This document shows positions 35,633-47,429 of a DNA stretch of 64,000 nucleotides, piece by piece. The first letter of the stretch is position 1; each line of letters opens with the position of its first letter. The notes under the pieces were generated by a model. That model saw only the letters and a list, made by a program, of their open reading frames with translations. It was not told where the DNA came from and did not search any database. The position numbers and the translations under genes are program-made. Origin of the DNA: Pohlia nutans (Eukaryota > Streptophyta > Bryopsida > Bryales > Mniaceae); the NCBI GenBank assembly GCA_022496805.1, contig CM040102.1, positions 21,173,955-21,237,954 of the forward strand, given 5' to 3'.

Positions 35633-36110
35633 ATGGAGGCTCTCAGGCAATTTTCTCTGCTGCATTTGCTTCCTCGTGCAGACCGGCCAGGAATGGGAAT
35701 GGGGTTTGGAGTGTGGATCTATCTGTGGAGGGCTTTATGTTTTATCCGCCGACCACGAAAACGAAAAGTGCAGTTATTGATGGGACGATATGATGATTGT
35801 TTTGGTGAATGCAGCAGCTGGAGGTTGCCATCTTTCCTGCCATCTTTCTTGACTGTGATATGAATGGGGCACCAACACCACGGGAGCCTTGCGTACACAT
35901 GATGTCCGTGAGCCTCTGCTGTAAAGTTTCTCATGGTACTGGTTACAATTCGTCAATTATTACTTACCTTGACCTAATTTTGTTTTGCGCGGTTCGGCAA
36001 CAGATCATCTCGATTACCTATACCCGGGGAGGACAAGTTCAGGTGTGGAAACGATCACGGCAAACAACGTTCTAGCTACGCATAGCCTCCCAGTGGCACG
36101 GTTTTGAGTG
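35633..36110 (+). pseudogene. Decayed copy of the Tim17-family gene
   Basis: Read on the plus strand, this matches the 5' half of the gene at 24600-26504 in order: CATGGA start context, TCAGGCAATTTTCTC, CCAGGAATKGGAATRGGG, GCAGTTATTGAT, TGATTGTTTTGGTG, AATGGGGCACCAA, and after the intron ATCTCGATTACCTAT and CCCGGGGAGGACAAGTT. It has indels, a 16-bp insertion and stops. The intron position is retained, so it arose by DNA duplication rather than retroposition. It lies in opposite orientation to its parent and directly upstream of DHS, whose promoter or leader may overlap it. Confidence 0.8.
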
Positions 36111-36612
36111 ATCCTGTTTGCAGCGATGAAACGAGCAACATACGCATGTACACAGTTGCTGCCGGAGGATCTGGGCTTTCAGGATCTGCTGTATGGCCTA
36201 AAAGATAATTAGAATGTGCATGAGGATATTGGGAATTATGTGGACCTCACCGGTTCAGTGGTCGAGCTCGTCCTTCCTCTTGATAATATGCGTCGTCTCC
36301 AGGTGAGCATAATATTCCAGAATTTTTGAATTACATGGTTCGGTTTCCATGATTTTCCCGGTGCTGTCATTTCAGTAAGTTCAAGCAAGGCTCATGTGAC
36401 GGCCATTATTTGGATGTTAATTATCTGTCTGGCACTGTCCCTGCAATGTTTCATGATTGGGTGCTGTCACTTCTGCGCTTCATTATTTGGTCAGTGTTTG
36501 ATAATGTATAGCTGCATGTGAAGACAGTCCTTATGTTTTGTGCATATTGGTGTTTACTGGTATTCAGAAGGGTGGAGACTACTGAGCAGTTTGCTAGTAA
36601 GTCAAGGCAGCG

Positions 36613-39498
36613 ATGGCGCAACAGGAATTGCCATCAGACGTTTTCAATTCAGTTCTACGAGCATCCCAGCTGCCTGAGGGGAATTTGAAGCCCGTGGCAG
36701 GCTATGACTTCAACCAAGGCGTCGACCTCGATGCTCTCTTGAGGTCCTTGGGCTCCACCGGCTTCCAAGCTGCGCATTTGGGCCAGGCCATCGACGAAGT
36801 CAATCGCATGGTTGGCGTTTCTCTCTTTCCCTTCATTGTTGTTTCGTACAGCCAGCGTCCACTGTGTATTTTCTGTAGTGTTGGAAAATTGGACCCCCTG
36901 CTGGAAAGCATCTGTATGTGTGAAAATGACTTCAGTTTGACACGATCGACACTTTCGATCTTGTAGTGTAGAACAAGTGCATTAAAATGATGTACTGCAA
37001 TCAGAAAACCGAGGTAAAATGAGAAAATGCCACCGTTGCAAAGTTCAGTGATGCAAATGGCGTTTAAGACGCTTAGGGGTTAATCCAACCTCTCCTTTTT
37101 CAGATTATGAATGTTTTTCGAGGGTGACCAAAGTGTTGATTCAATGTCGGAATTGAATCACCTGACGAAGGAGAGGGCACTTATGTAGGTTCACCCAAAA
37201 CCAATACTGAATCTAAACCTCCCAGTCATATACCTCAAATGTATGACAGTGGTACATAATGTTGGTTTTGGATATATCGACCTTATTCATGGTTCGGATA
37301 ATTTTCACAATTCGAGATTCTTTTGGATAGAAACTGGCTTTTGTGAGTATTTGATCCTGTGTTCCTGCGATGATCTGGTTACTCTATTCAGCTTGAATGT
37401 TGCAAGAGACAGTACTAATTCGTGGAGTGGGTAATAGTTTCATTTTTTCAAGGTTACATCTCTTTGTAAGTAGTTAGAGTCTAGGTCTGCACATGCATGA
37501 GAATTCAAATGCCACTTCGTCGACTGACGGAACCTGTGGAATGCAGCTGGACTGGAGGCTAAGTGACGAGCCCGTAGATGAGAACACAAAGGATGCTCAC
37601 AAAGACCCGGAGTTTCGGAAAGGAGTGAAGTGCAAGATCTTTTTGGGATGTACTTCCAATATGATCTCATCCGGAATCAGAGAAACAATTAGATTCCTAA
37701 TTGAGCACAAAATGGTAAAAGGATGGATTATCAATAAAGAACAGCGCATGCACGTATAGACTTAGAGAATGAATGTAGCATTCCAACTGAAACAAGACTT
37801 GATCAGAGAAAGTGCATCTTGTTATGACCGATCAAAGTCTTGTTTTAGTTGGAATGCTACATTGATTTTGAACAATTATGTGTAGTTTTTTTTGCGGAAT
37901 TGTGTTTTCTCTGTATTGTTAGTTTATTCATTTGCGGCTCTAGTTGGATGTATGTTTGTCTAGTTGTCTGATGTGGCGGCATTGTTGAATGTGCGTTTAG
38001 GTAGATGTGCTGGTTACTACTGCTGGTGGAATTGAAGAGGATCTTATCAAGTGCTTAGCACCCACCTATATGGGTGACTTCGCTCTGCAAGGGGTTCAGC
38101 TGCGTTCGAAAGGTCTCAATCGTATCGGGAACTTACTGTTGCCCAATGACAATTATTGCAAATTTGAGAATTGGGTTGGACCGATTCTTGACCAGCTTTT
38201 AGTTGAGCAGAAAGATGAGGTCTTTCCACGTCTCCTTCTTTGTAAGTTAGTGGTTGAAATTTGAGTATTCCCGGTTTTTTAGCCAAGCTTGAGTTGTAAT
38301 GCTTGAAGATTACTCTGGATCATGCCTTACCGTTGAGAGGGTACACTATTATTATTTATATTCAGGGCTTTAGAGATCTCACTATCCGTTGAGTTGCTTC
38401 AAATGTTTGTTTAGAAGGCATAAGCATCTTGTAATCTCAACTGATGCATTTTGTCAGGGGACGATTTGGACTCCATCAAAGGTCATTGCCAGACTTGGGA
38501 AGGAGATCAATCACCCGGGCTCTATATGTTACTGGGCACAGAAGGTATTCTCTGTCAAAGACAAACAATTGGTCAGATGCCAAGCCATTCTGCAGTTGTT
38601 TCCAGCTTACAATGTGTCGAAACCAGCGATCTCCGTCCTGATAGTTTTACGGATTTCCTTTTAGTTGGTCAACTTGTAAGTATTTTTTGGTTAGGAAAAG
38701 GAGAAACCTGGTCGTTATTCGCCTTCTTACCAGAATCAATTTGGGTCATTTCAGCGACTTTATATCAAGGTTTATGTACCAATCTGACTGTTGGAGTTGA
38801 TTAACTCGCAGAATAATATACCCATATACTGCCCTGCACTTACTGATGGGTCACTAGGGGACATGGTCTACTTCCAGTCTTTTCGCAACCCCGGCTTTAT
38901 CTTAGACATTGTTCAAGGTACCGTTATCTATTTTGCTTGCTTAGTTTTCTGCAAGGTTAATGATTTTTTTGAAACCTTCACCGAATAATGTTCTGCTAAT
39001 ACTTTCTGACGCAGTAGTCACTTCAAATGCTGGCAGATATCAGGGGGATGAATAGTGAAGCTGTTTATGCCTCACCTAGTAAAACAGGAATTATCATCCT
39101 TGGAGGTGGCCTACCCAAGCACCATATTTGCAACGCAAACCAGTTCCGGAATGGAGCAGATTTTGCTGTCTTCATCAACACAGCCCAAGAGTACGACGGT
39201 AGTGATTCAGGCGCAAGACCTGATGAAGCAGTGTCTTGGGGGAAAATTCGAGGCAATGCCAATTCTGTGAAGGTAGGCTGGTTTTTCACCAGACCATGCC
39301 TATCCGTTTGCCTTGTAGATGTCAGTTATTTCCTAAATCTCTGGTCTTTTGATTTTCCTTCGGGTACTGAAGACATTCTTGGGTGCTTTTGGATTGCAGG
39401 TTCATTGTGATGCTACAATAGCATTTCCTCTTCTGGTGTCTCAAACATTTGCGGCTAGGGTGAAGGTAGAAAGGAATGAGACTGGTCCAGCTTCATGA
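36613..39498 (+). CDS. DHS: Deoxyhypusine synthase
   Basis: It transfers the aminobutyl group of spermidine to a lysine of eIF5A, the first step of hypusine formation (cytosol, NAD-dependent). Exons 36613-36810, 37547-37714, 38001-38219, 38458-38544, 38812-38917, 39037-39272 and 39400-39498 join in frame to 370 aa, the usual length. Family blocks are all present: [107 protein letters not shown] and [11 protein letters not shown], whose lysine is the catalytic residue (residue 329, the same number as in the human enzyme). The start is the ATG in the GCAGCGATGGCG context; no upstream in-frame alternative is needed. A near-perfect hairpin lies in intron 2. Confidence 0.96.
37772..37863 (+). ncRNA. 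Long hairpin in DHS intron 2 (possible small-RNA precursor or young MITE)
   Basis: The arms, AATGTAGCATTCCAACTGAA.. and its complement ..TTAGTTGGAATGCTACATT, pair over about 33 bp with one mismatch and one bulge, with a loop of about 25 nt. In the DHS sense transcript this would fold into a miRNA-sized stem. It could equally be a tiny foldback MITE; no expression evidence is available. Confidence 0.4.
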
Positions 39499-40262
39499 TG
39501 AAGTTGTCCCACATTAAGACGAGACAACTTCCAACAGGTGAGTAACAAATTAGTGAGTACTGCTGGACAAATTAATGCGTACTGCTTGGACAAATTGGTT
39601 TCTGTTGAGAGGCCTAGTTTATTTTTATGATGGACTTATTAGTTACGATTCTGTGATGAGGATTCTGCTGTAGTAATTTGCACAAGAGGAGACAATGTTT
39701 GGTTGGCCTGATTACCGTATTTTGCGGTTAATTGGTATGTGCAGGTATTAGTCTGCGAAGTGTGAACTGTGCCCGAGAAGAGGTGATGCCTATCCTTACA
39801 AATTCTAAAAGATGGGAGGTTCTTGTTACATTGTTGAAGTGCAGTTTATGCATTGCATTAATTTGGGCATTTACAGTGCGAGGGCACGTAAATTTCCTTG
39901 ATATACCGTAATTGTTTTTGGTCACGCCGAGAACTTTAAATTACACTACTATTACTCCCGGGGAGGCAACTCACTTATAATCGGCAGGGCTGTGCGGCAT
40001 AATAAGTCAATTTAAACTTGTTATTCCATTTATAATAACTTATAATATGCATCTTTTGATAGAATCAACTTTTATAATAAAAAGAATCTTATTATGCTTT
40101 ATTATAACTTGTACAATCAAAAGTATAACAAAGTGTATCATACGAATACATCATAGAGATCTAAAGTGTACATATACACTATCATCTTATATTACAAATG
40201 CACCTATCTTGAAAGAAATCTAAAGTGTACATATACACTACGATCTTATAGTAAAAACGCAC
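39499..40262. other. DHS 3' flank and 3' flank of the transposase-like gene
   Basis: Convergent gene ends. At 40157-40275 there is a direct duplication of about 59 bp (ATCTAAAGTGTACATATACACTA, then CACCTATCTTGAAA); the second copy contains the stop codon of the minus-strand gene. Confidence 0.6.
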
Positions 40263-43200
40263 CTATCTTGAAACAAAACGTGTAGCAGCTCGACCGCTTT
40301 TGGTAACATGCATCTGTTTCAGGGGCATTGCTTCATCAAGTAGTAAACTTGAAGTTTGATGCTTTCGCTTTCTACAAGGACTCGCTGAAGTAAATTCTGA
40401 TGATGAGTTTTGCAAAGGCCTATTTGACTTCTTGCAAGCGTCTTGTCTCCTCTTCGTTTCATTCTTCACAAAAGTATCCAATGTACATTTGTCGCTTCCA
40501 GCTAATATGTAATCTCCACTCTGCACATCATAACTCAAAGATACCAAACATATCACAGAATCTATGCTTACCATATCTCTCTCTCGTCCATCAAATCCAC
40601 CATAGCTGTATCTCAAACCAGAAATGTGTTTATAATACTTCGGTAATATTTTAATATTTTTGGAGCTCAAAGGCACAGCTCGAACATAATCGACTCTAGA
40701 ACTTTCACCTACAATCTTTACTAACTTTTGAACCCTACCAAGATAACACACTATTTGCTTGTTTTCTTCAAAAAACATTGCAACATCGTCAAATAAGCCT
40801 AGTTCAGGTCCATCAGTAGAGGTCACTAGATTTTCCATAAGACCATGATATTGCACCCTTCTCAATCGATCAAGTGGGAGCTTATCAGAGGGTGCAAGGT
40901 TTAGTTCTGTCATTACCCGCATCTTATATACAAGACCTTTTCCTGGTATATCAACCATGGAAGATATGGAGCTTGATTCCGATGTTAAGCAACCAACTTC
41001 TGAACCTTCTTGCTCCAAGTCTTGGTTCAATGAGCTCACGCATATTAAAGATTCATCAAGCAAAGTATTGTTACCTTCAAGGTTTACGGCGGTGCTCTGA
41101 ACTTCCAAATTTGCAGCCTCTACAAACTGCACTTCAACATCTTCACAATCTTGCAAAGCACACTCATCAGCTAAGGAAATGGTATGCGAAAATGATGACG
41201 GCCATGGTGTTAACCACTTCTCTGATTTCACAAGTGTCTCTTTCATACCAACATAGTCAGCCCTAGCATGTGCCAAATTTAAGCCTGAAGACCAAGCTAC
41301 TTTAATTGCAGCATCAGTAAAGTATTCATATTGTCCAATGTCATCAACCCCACAACTTTGAGCATTTCCAAGCCACCAAAAGTTCTTCCTACGACGAGGA
41401 CCAACAAATACTGGCCCATTTTCTTCATGTTTAATTTGTTCACTCCTAGATATATAAGATGTTCGAGAAGCAGCTTCTCCAGCAGAAAAATTGTGCTTGT
41501 TCAGGACTTGTTGTCCTAGCATGGAAAAAAAATCTTCGCAACAATCAGATCCACTTCTTTCTAAAGCAATGGGTAAATGTGGAAAGAATTCTTTCATCAT
41601 CTGCATATGGAGTACACTTGAATGACAAGCTATTAAACAGTCGAGTTGTGACTCTCTCGTCATCCAATTTTCAGCAATAGTATGACCGTGACCCTTCTCT
41701 CGAATGTAACATGAGCCCAAGTACAACATATGAACAACAAAGGAGGCTAATTTCACTCTTTCCAACAAGCTCCCTCTACCAAAAAATAGCTCAAGAAAGG
41801 CCCATAATACCTCTAAATGAATGATGGTTCCACGAACATGTTCTTGTACATGCACACCATTCAAAGTCATACCTGCATCTAACTTTTCTAAACACGCACG
41901 AACTTTAGGGAAGGCAATTCTCTGAACAGCAGGCACATTTTGCTTATCTTTTACATTTATATCTTCTATCAACAACCTGTGTTCAGATTTGTCAAATAAC
42001 TCTAATACACGTAATAAATGGTTCTTATGAGCAACATGTTTTCCCCAAAACAACTCACGATTGGGAGCAAGGATTTGATTACGAAGCTTCTTACCAATGT
42101 GATATGCGTCTTGCATCATGATCATTGGGCGCCCATCAATGACTTCTCCAAGCATTAAAAACCCTTCAGTCTTTAGGCCATAGCTGCCCCGTCCAATACT
42201 CTCCAACATCAGCTTTCGTCTTCTTCCATCTCCATCAGATGCATGTCCGCAGAGAGGCCCAACAAGTCCTTCAAGATGTTTCTTGTGAAATCTCCCAATA
42301 ACTTCCCATTGCTCTGCAACTTGAGTATGGTCGAACCTGTTGCAAGTTGACATAATAGCATATACTAATCGAGGCATTCCTTTTACAAGTGGATTTGCTA
42401 TTAGAACTCTATACATACTACCAACATCATGAGTTTCAAACGCTGTTTTTATCAAATCAAAAGACTGAGACGAAGGTGAAGAATTGAATGAACACTTGTG
42501 TACAGATCCTTCACTACCTTTAAGACCACAAAATCCATCAATGGTATCAAGTCGTCTATTCCAAGTCGCAACCGAGATGCACTTTGTTTCATCTTCAGAA
42601 CATTCAAATGGAATGGGACCATTTATGCCCAATGTTTCCTTACATTTTACCAAAATAGATGCAATGTGCTTAAATGTCTCTTCATTCAGACCAAGCACAT
42701 AAATGAAACCATCTGACCTAAAACTAGCTAGAGTTGTATTTAGAGTTGGGCCTAACAGATTGGAAGAAAGAAAATTATGAGCAGCTCTTCCACCATAATT
42801 GTGCAAAACTTCAAACAATTTGAGGGTGCTAGGATGGTACCTTTTACCTCGTCCATCGCCACCATTTTTATGGACACTCAACAAGTTTTGAGCAAGGTCC
42901 TTGATAAACATATACAAACATGCTCGCTGATCCAAAGCTCCTATATTAGCTACTCTCTTAAACAACTCTGCAATTTCCGGCAAAGAGCCTTCTTCCATAA
43001 TCGATTTTGTCTTTTGGAGCAAGTAATTAGATGATTTTTTGGCTCTCGCCAAATCAACATTCAATAAATAGACTTGGTCAGATGCTAATTGGGCTCTACC
43101 TTTCCATCTGTGCAGTGACGATAGTAAGCCATCTCGCTGAAGATTCTCAAACCTAACTCCAGTGTAATCACCTTCACTCCTTTCTTTCTGAACATCAGAA

Positions 43201-44918
43201 GCTCGAATTACTCGCTTCCTGAAGTCCTGAAAGCCAGAAATCAACCCACACTTACAACAATTCATATTAGTGCATTCCATATGTCGAAAAGTACCATGAA
43301 TATTGATTGTTTTTCCTGTGTTAGACTGGATTGTCCTCTTGTAATGTGGATCAGAATACCAATCTTTTCCTGGATTCAAACCAAGTCTTACCTTCGAAAC
43401 ATCATATGGTATGCCGCTAATATAAAGAAAACTATCGTAATAACCATGACAAATTTTCTTCCTTTCAAAAGCAGCAAGTTCACTTGAAGGAATATCAGAT
43501 GGTTTAGGTATGTATGACAATGGATACTCGTTCAAACCTCTTTTGGCTCCACGCGTGAAGCATTCTGCAATTGTTTGTTGACTGTTGCTTCCACTCATAG
43601 CCAACTTGTTTTTTTTTGCCTGTAAATGATCTTGTCCTCGCATGTGAGACTTTATAGTATCACCAGCTCCAAATGTACCGCTGTAAGAACAAACATCACA
43701 CCTCCAATGATGATCATCGACCATTTCTGCACCTGCATGCAAACAAAATAAAAATAAAAATAATTACCCATAGCCCTAATTTGTTGCATCATTTATTAAA
43801 TTATACCTATAGCATATGACATCTACACAATTTAGATGAGACCAAATTTTATATCACTGGAATTAGTGAAGAACATTGCATATGTAGGTCAAAAAATAAA
43901 TAATTTTGAACAAAAAGAAGTCCATGCAGAACCTACTGAAAATTGATAACAAAAACATGAGTCAAAGAGCAATGTGAGAATACACACCTTCATCAGCATA
44001 CTTCTTTATCCATACACTGCGTTTGATGCGATCTTCCTCTACTTTGAGATCCATCTCCTTTTGCCTTTGCTCTCCTTCTATCTTCATCTTTGCTAATGCC
44101 AATTCATGGAAAGTAGGCTTCCCAACTCCTCCAACTGCTCTTGGTGTTAGATGAGTCTTGAAATTTGCAAGATTAAGGCTGCCTTTATTGACATTAATCT
44201 CTTTCTGACATGGCTCACAGAAGATGGTCCAGCATCTTCCCTTCTTGACATCCTTGCTCTGCCTTGGGTAATACACCCCTGATTTCTCAAAGGTAAAATG
44301 TGAACGAATGTCCAACCAATTTTTTTTCAATACTGGTGGAAGGCTCAGCAGATAACTAGAGTCATTGAAGTCGAAGCTAGGATCTTCGAGATCTTTCATC
44401 TTTTGATGAGGTGCCCGATCAGGTGACTCTATCTTGATGGTCTCTAAAATCACAGGGAGTTTTGGTTCACATTCTATATCACACGAAGGTTCATTAGTAA
44501 CCTTCAGTCTTTTCGCTTCAGGTTCTTCATTCCTCGTTAAATCAACAAGCTGAGATCGTGTAACTAGTGAGATCTTGTGCGAATCTTGTGAGGAAGCATC
44601 GAGAAATGAAGAAACTAACTGTTTAAGACCTGGCTGACAATGAAAATTCTTATGGCAGTTGCAGCATGCACATCGCCGGTCATTGACAGTTGAAGCTAAA
44701 AATCCTTGGCACCCATCCCTTTGACCGTCAACGATCTTCTCACAAATCCCAAACTGAACCACTTCTGCCGTAAATACCAAATGGTAATTTCGGTGGCAAT
44801 CACAACACTCGCACTTAAGAGGATCGTCCTGAGATGGTTCGAACTCTGTGCATCCATCGAAAATGCCATCTTTGCCCTTGTTATTATGGCAAGCAAGATA
44901 ACGGATTGACTCAACCAT
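40263..44918 (-). CDS. ZF-HD-like zinc fingers fused to a P-element/THAP9-like transposase domain
   Basis: Exon 1 (43988-44918) and exon 2 (40263-43732) join in phase to an uninterrupted 1,466-aa protein. The N-terminus has two fingers with the ZF-HD dimerisation pattern: FDGCTEFEPS..LKCECCDCHRNYH, then DGCQGF..CACCNCHKNFH. Next come a BED-like finger (FCEPCQKEI..FKTHL) and, just after the splice, a C2H2-type finger (CDVCSYSG..HMRGQDH). The large C-terminal part resembles P-element/THAP9 transposases: SEDETKCISVA (first Asp, about residue 691), MQDAYHIGKKLRNQ (second Asp, about 852) and SDCCEDFFSML (Glu, about 1044). The DxxH..K..RN and sDc.E.fFs blocks fit that RNase H fold; this is my alignment from memory. 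The absence of stops suggests a young transposon or a domesticated gene. No clear terminal inverted repeats were found. Confidence 0.7.
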
Positions 44919-44999
44919 TGCAAGACAGTCCGTGGCACTCAATTCAATCCTTCACACGAGGCGTACACACCTCCGCCTTTCAACACAATGTATACAACT

Positions 45000-45412
45000 C
45001 TTCAACACTGCGTGACCCTAACCAGATCTCCAGATCTCGCAACGACAACACTACTTACAAACCCTGGCACTTTGCATAACCCTAACCAGATCTCACAACG
45101 ACAACACTTCGAATAACCCTAACCAGATCTCACAACGACAACACTTAGAACAATGCGTACACACGCGTGCACAGAATGTGGGAACAAAGCACACCACTCT
45201 CCAAATCTCGAACAATGACAACACTTCGCACGATATGTAAAACCGCGCCTACAAACGCGTGCACACGATACGAAAACAAAACACTTCGTGTAACAACAAC
45301 ACTCCAGATCAATTCGCACGATGCGTACACACGCATGCACACGCTGCAGGAACAAAGCACAAAACTCCAGCAAGCCCCAACCATTAGGGTTATCTCCAAT
45401 GAGCTCGACCAA
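45000..45412. repeat. Degenerate tandem repeat upstream of the transposase-like gene
   Basis: The phrases ACCCTAACCAGATCTC and CAACGACAACACTT recur three to five times, followed by interspersed CGTACACACGCGTGCACA-like palindromic motifs. It lies in the presumed promoter of the minus-strand gene and may be its regulatory or terminal region. Confidence 0.6.
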
Positions 45413-45676
45413 TAGGGCTACAATAATGTGTATATCCTTTTTAGTGTATATAAAATTTACTCTTAACTTTTTTTCACGATTTGAATATGCTTTTTAGTGT
45501 ATATAAAATTTACTGTTGATTTTTTTTGCATGATTTGTATATCCTTTATAGTATGTAATTATTTTACACTAAGTACTTTGTAAAATAATCTTAAAAAAAG
45601 GATTGTACAATTTGTATAAAAAAAATTTAATCTATAAAATGGATAATTATACATACTACTTTTTGTCCTATCTTAA

Positions 45677-45901
45677 CCCCTAAACGTCTGAACGTGCCGT
45701 GGTGGCCAGTGGAATGTGATGTATTTTGGTTGTATTTGGAATGAATCCACAACTTTAATGGGTTTGGGTTCAGAAGAGAAATTGAAATTCAGATCAATGC
45801 GGTTCTAGTGAGCTATTAAGATCTCAATTTAGAGCTTCTTGTTGATAGTAAATGTCAAATATACGGCAACTCATATACTATCCCCATGGGACGTTTAAGG
45901 G
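45677..45901. mobile_element. TTAA MITE, family B copy 2
   Basis: It starts after TTAA at 45673-45676 with CCCCTAAACGTCTG and ends GGGACGTTTAAGGG directly before TTAA at 45902-45905. The next element starts immediately after the same TTAA. The interior matches 6791-7012. Confidence 0.75.
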
Positions 45902-46297
45902 TTAACCCCTAAATGTCACAAGGTGCCCCCGATTTGAAAAAATCCATTGCAAAGTACTTTTTGGAAGAGTATTTTGGAATTGATGTATCTGTACAAATGA
46001 AAGTTGTAGATTTTGAATTTTTAAATTCCATCCACATGCTTAGATCCACTAATGCTATCACAAATATTTTATTATAAAATCAAAAATTAAAATCAAAAAT
46101 TATTTCTAAATTTGATTACAAACAAAAAATTAAGTATGTAAGTAAAACCATTCTTTCAGTAAATTTGTTGGAATAGATTTGAAATGAGATACTCTTGACT
46201 TGTGGGTTGACGTGGTGATTCTCTTGGTGATTTTATGTGAAATTTTTATGTTCTTTATATGTATGACCTCATTTTTGCAAGGCCACTTTTGAACTAA

Positions 46298-46770
46298 TTC
46301 ACATACTTCTACATTTGTAATTTTAGAGAGGTTTGTACTGTGGTAACATCAAATCCAATCGTTGAATAGGACAACTTAATGAAGTATCTCCAAAAAAATG
46401 TTTCATGGTGAAAAGGTTCATGAAGACACCTATCTTGGAAGAACAAAAAATTTCATCAATCCAAAACAGGTTCATACTTCTACATTTGTAATTTTAGAGA
46501 AGTTTGTACTCTGGTAACATCAAATCCAATCGGTGAATAGGACAACTTAATGAGGTATCTCCAAAAAATGTTTCATGGTGAAAAGGTTCATGAAGACACC
46601 TATCTTGGAAGAACAAAAAATTTCATCAATCCAAAACGGGTTCATACTTCTACATTTGTAATTTTAGAGAAGTTTGTACTCTGGTAACATCAAATCCAAT
46701 CGTTGAATAGGACAACTTAATGAAGTATCTCCAAAAAATGTTTCGTGGTGAAAAGGTTCATGAAGACGGA
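46298..46770 (+). repeat. 168-bp tandem repeat, about 2.8 units
   Basis: Each unit contains CATACTTCTACATTTGTAAT, GGTAACATCAAATCCAATCG and GGTGAAAAGGTTCATGAAGA. Units are nearly identical, so the amplification is recent. Confidence 0.85.
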
Positions 46771-46883
46771 GATTGGTTTGGAGGATGGAATCAGCCATGG
46801 TGAGTTTGATGAGTTTGGTTTGGAGAACAGATGGTTAGCCGTAGTGGACTGTCCTGAGAAGGAGATTGGTTTGGAGGATGGAA

Positions 46884-47429
46884 TCAGAGTGATGAGTTTT
46901 GATGTACCTCGATAGTCTCGACCAAATCCTCCAGGGCAGCTTTCTGTGCCGGCGCGATATTGAGGCCACTAAGGAACGGATGGTTAGCCGTAGTGGACTG
47001 TCCTGAGAAGGAGGTTGGTTTAGAGGAGACCTCGTGCGGATTGGCCGCTTTCAATGCGGCATCAACAGCTATCGAATCTCTTTCAGCTTGGAGCAGTTCC
47101 TCGTTTTTCCAGTCCAGCATCTCCGCAAGTTGAGCATGGGCTACTTGAAGTTGAGCCAAAGCCTTTTCGGGAGACTCACAAATGGTCAAGTTTAAAATCA
47201 GCGTCCATTGCGAAAGGTCCAGTGTGGCTAAGAGCAGAGGAGCGTGCTCACCATCGTCATCACAGTCGAGAAGGGCAGCTTTGTCTTGTTCCTGAATAAA
47301 CGAGTGAATCTCTATGGAACGAAGAGACGCCAGTGTAGCTTGGACTGCTGGAGACGGCGCAGGCAACGGATCGCCGTAACCAACCGAAATCAAGTCCGAA
47401 GACCATAGTCCATGCAGCGAGGTACTCAC
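46884..47429 (-). CDS. Unrecognised 181-codon frame inside a TTAA element (captured gene fragment?)
   Basis: The frame is open for 181 codons in otherwise stop-rich surroundings and has balanced, coding-like composition, including an Ala/Gln/Glu-rich segment likely to be helical (EKALAQLQVAHAQLAEMLDW) and a C-terminal ALEDLVETIEV. It begins at a non-ATG codon next to a gtag, so it may be an exon. I do not recognise the family. Its position between element ends suggests a captured host exon or a former internal gene of the element. Confidence 0.4.
   Translation of the reverse strand: MSTSLHGLWSSDLISVGYGDPLPAPSPAVQATLASLRSIEIHSFIQEQDKAALLDCDDDGEHAPLLLATLDLSQWTLILNLTICESPEKALAQLQVAHAQLAEMLDWKNEELLQAERDSIAVDAALKAANPHEVSSKPTSFSGQSTTANHPFLSGLNIAPAQKAALEDLVETIEVHQNSSL

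Noticed and set aside
40874..42716. Plus-strand frames of 70-130 codons inside the transposase-like gene
   Set aside because: Antisense to an uninterrupted 1,156-codon exon.
39940..45670. Terminal inverted repeats for the transposase-like gene
   Set aside because: Only short AT-rich matches such as TTGTACAAT were found near both flanks; too weak to define element ends.
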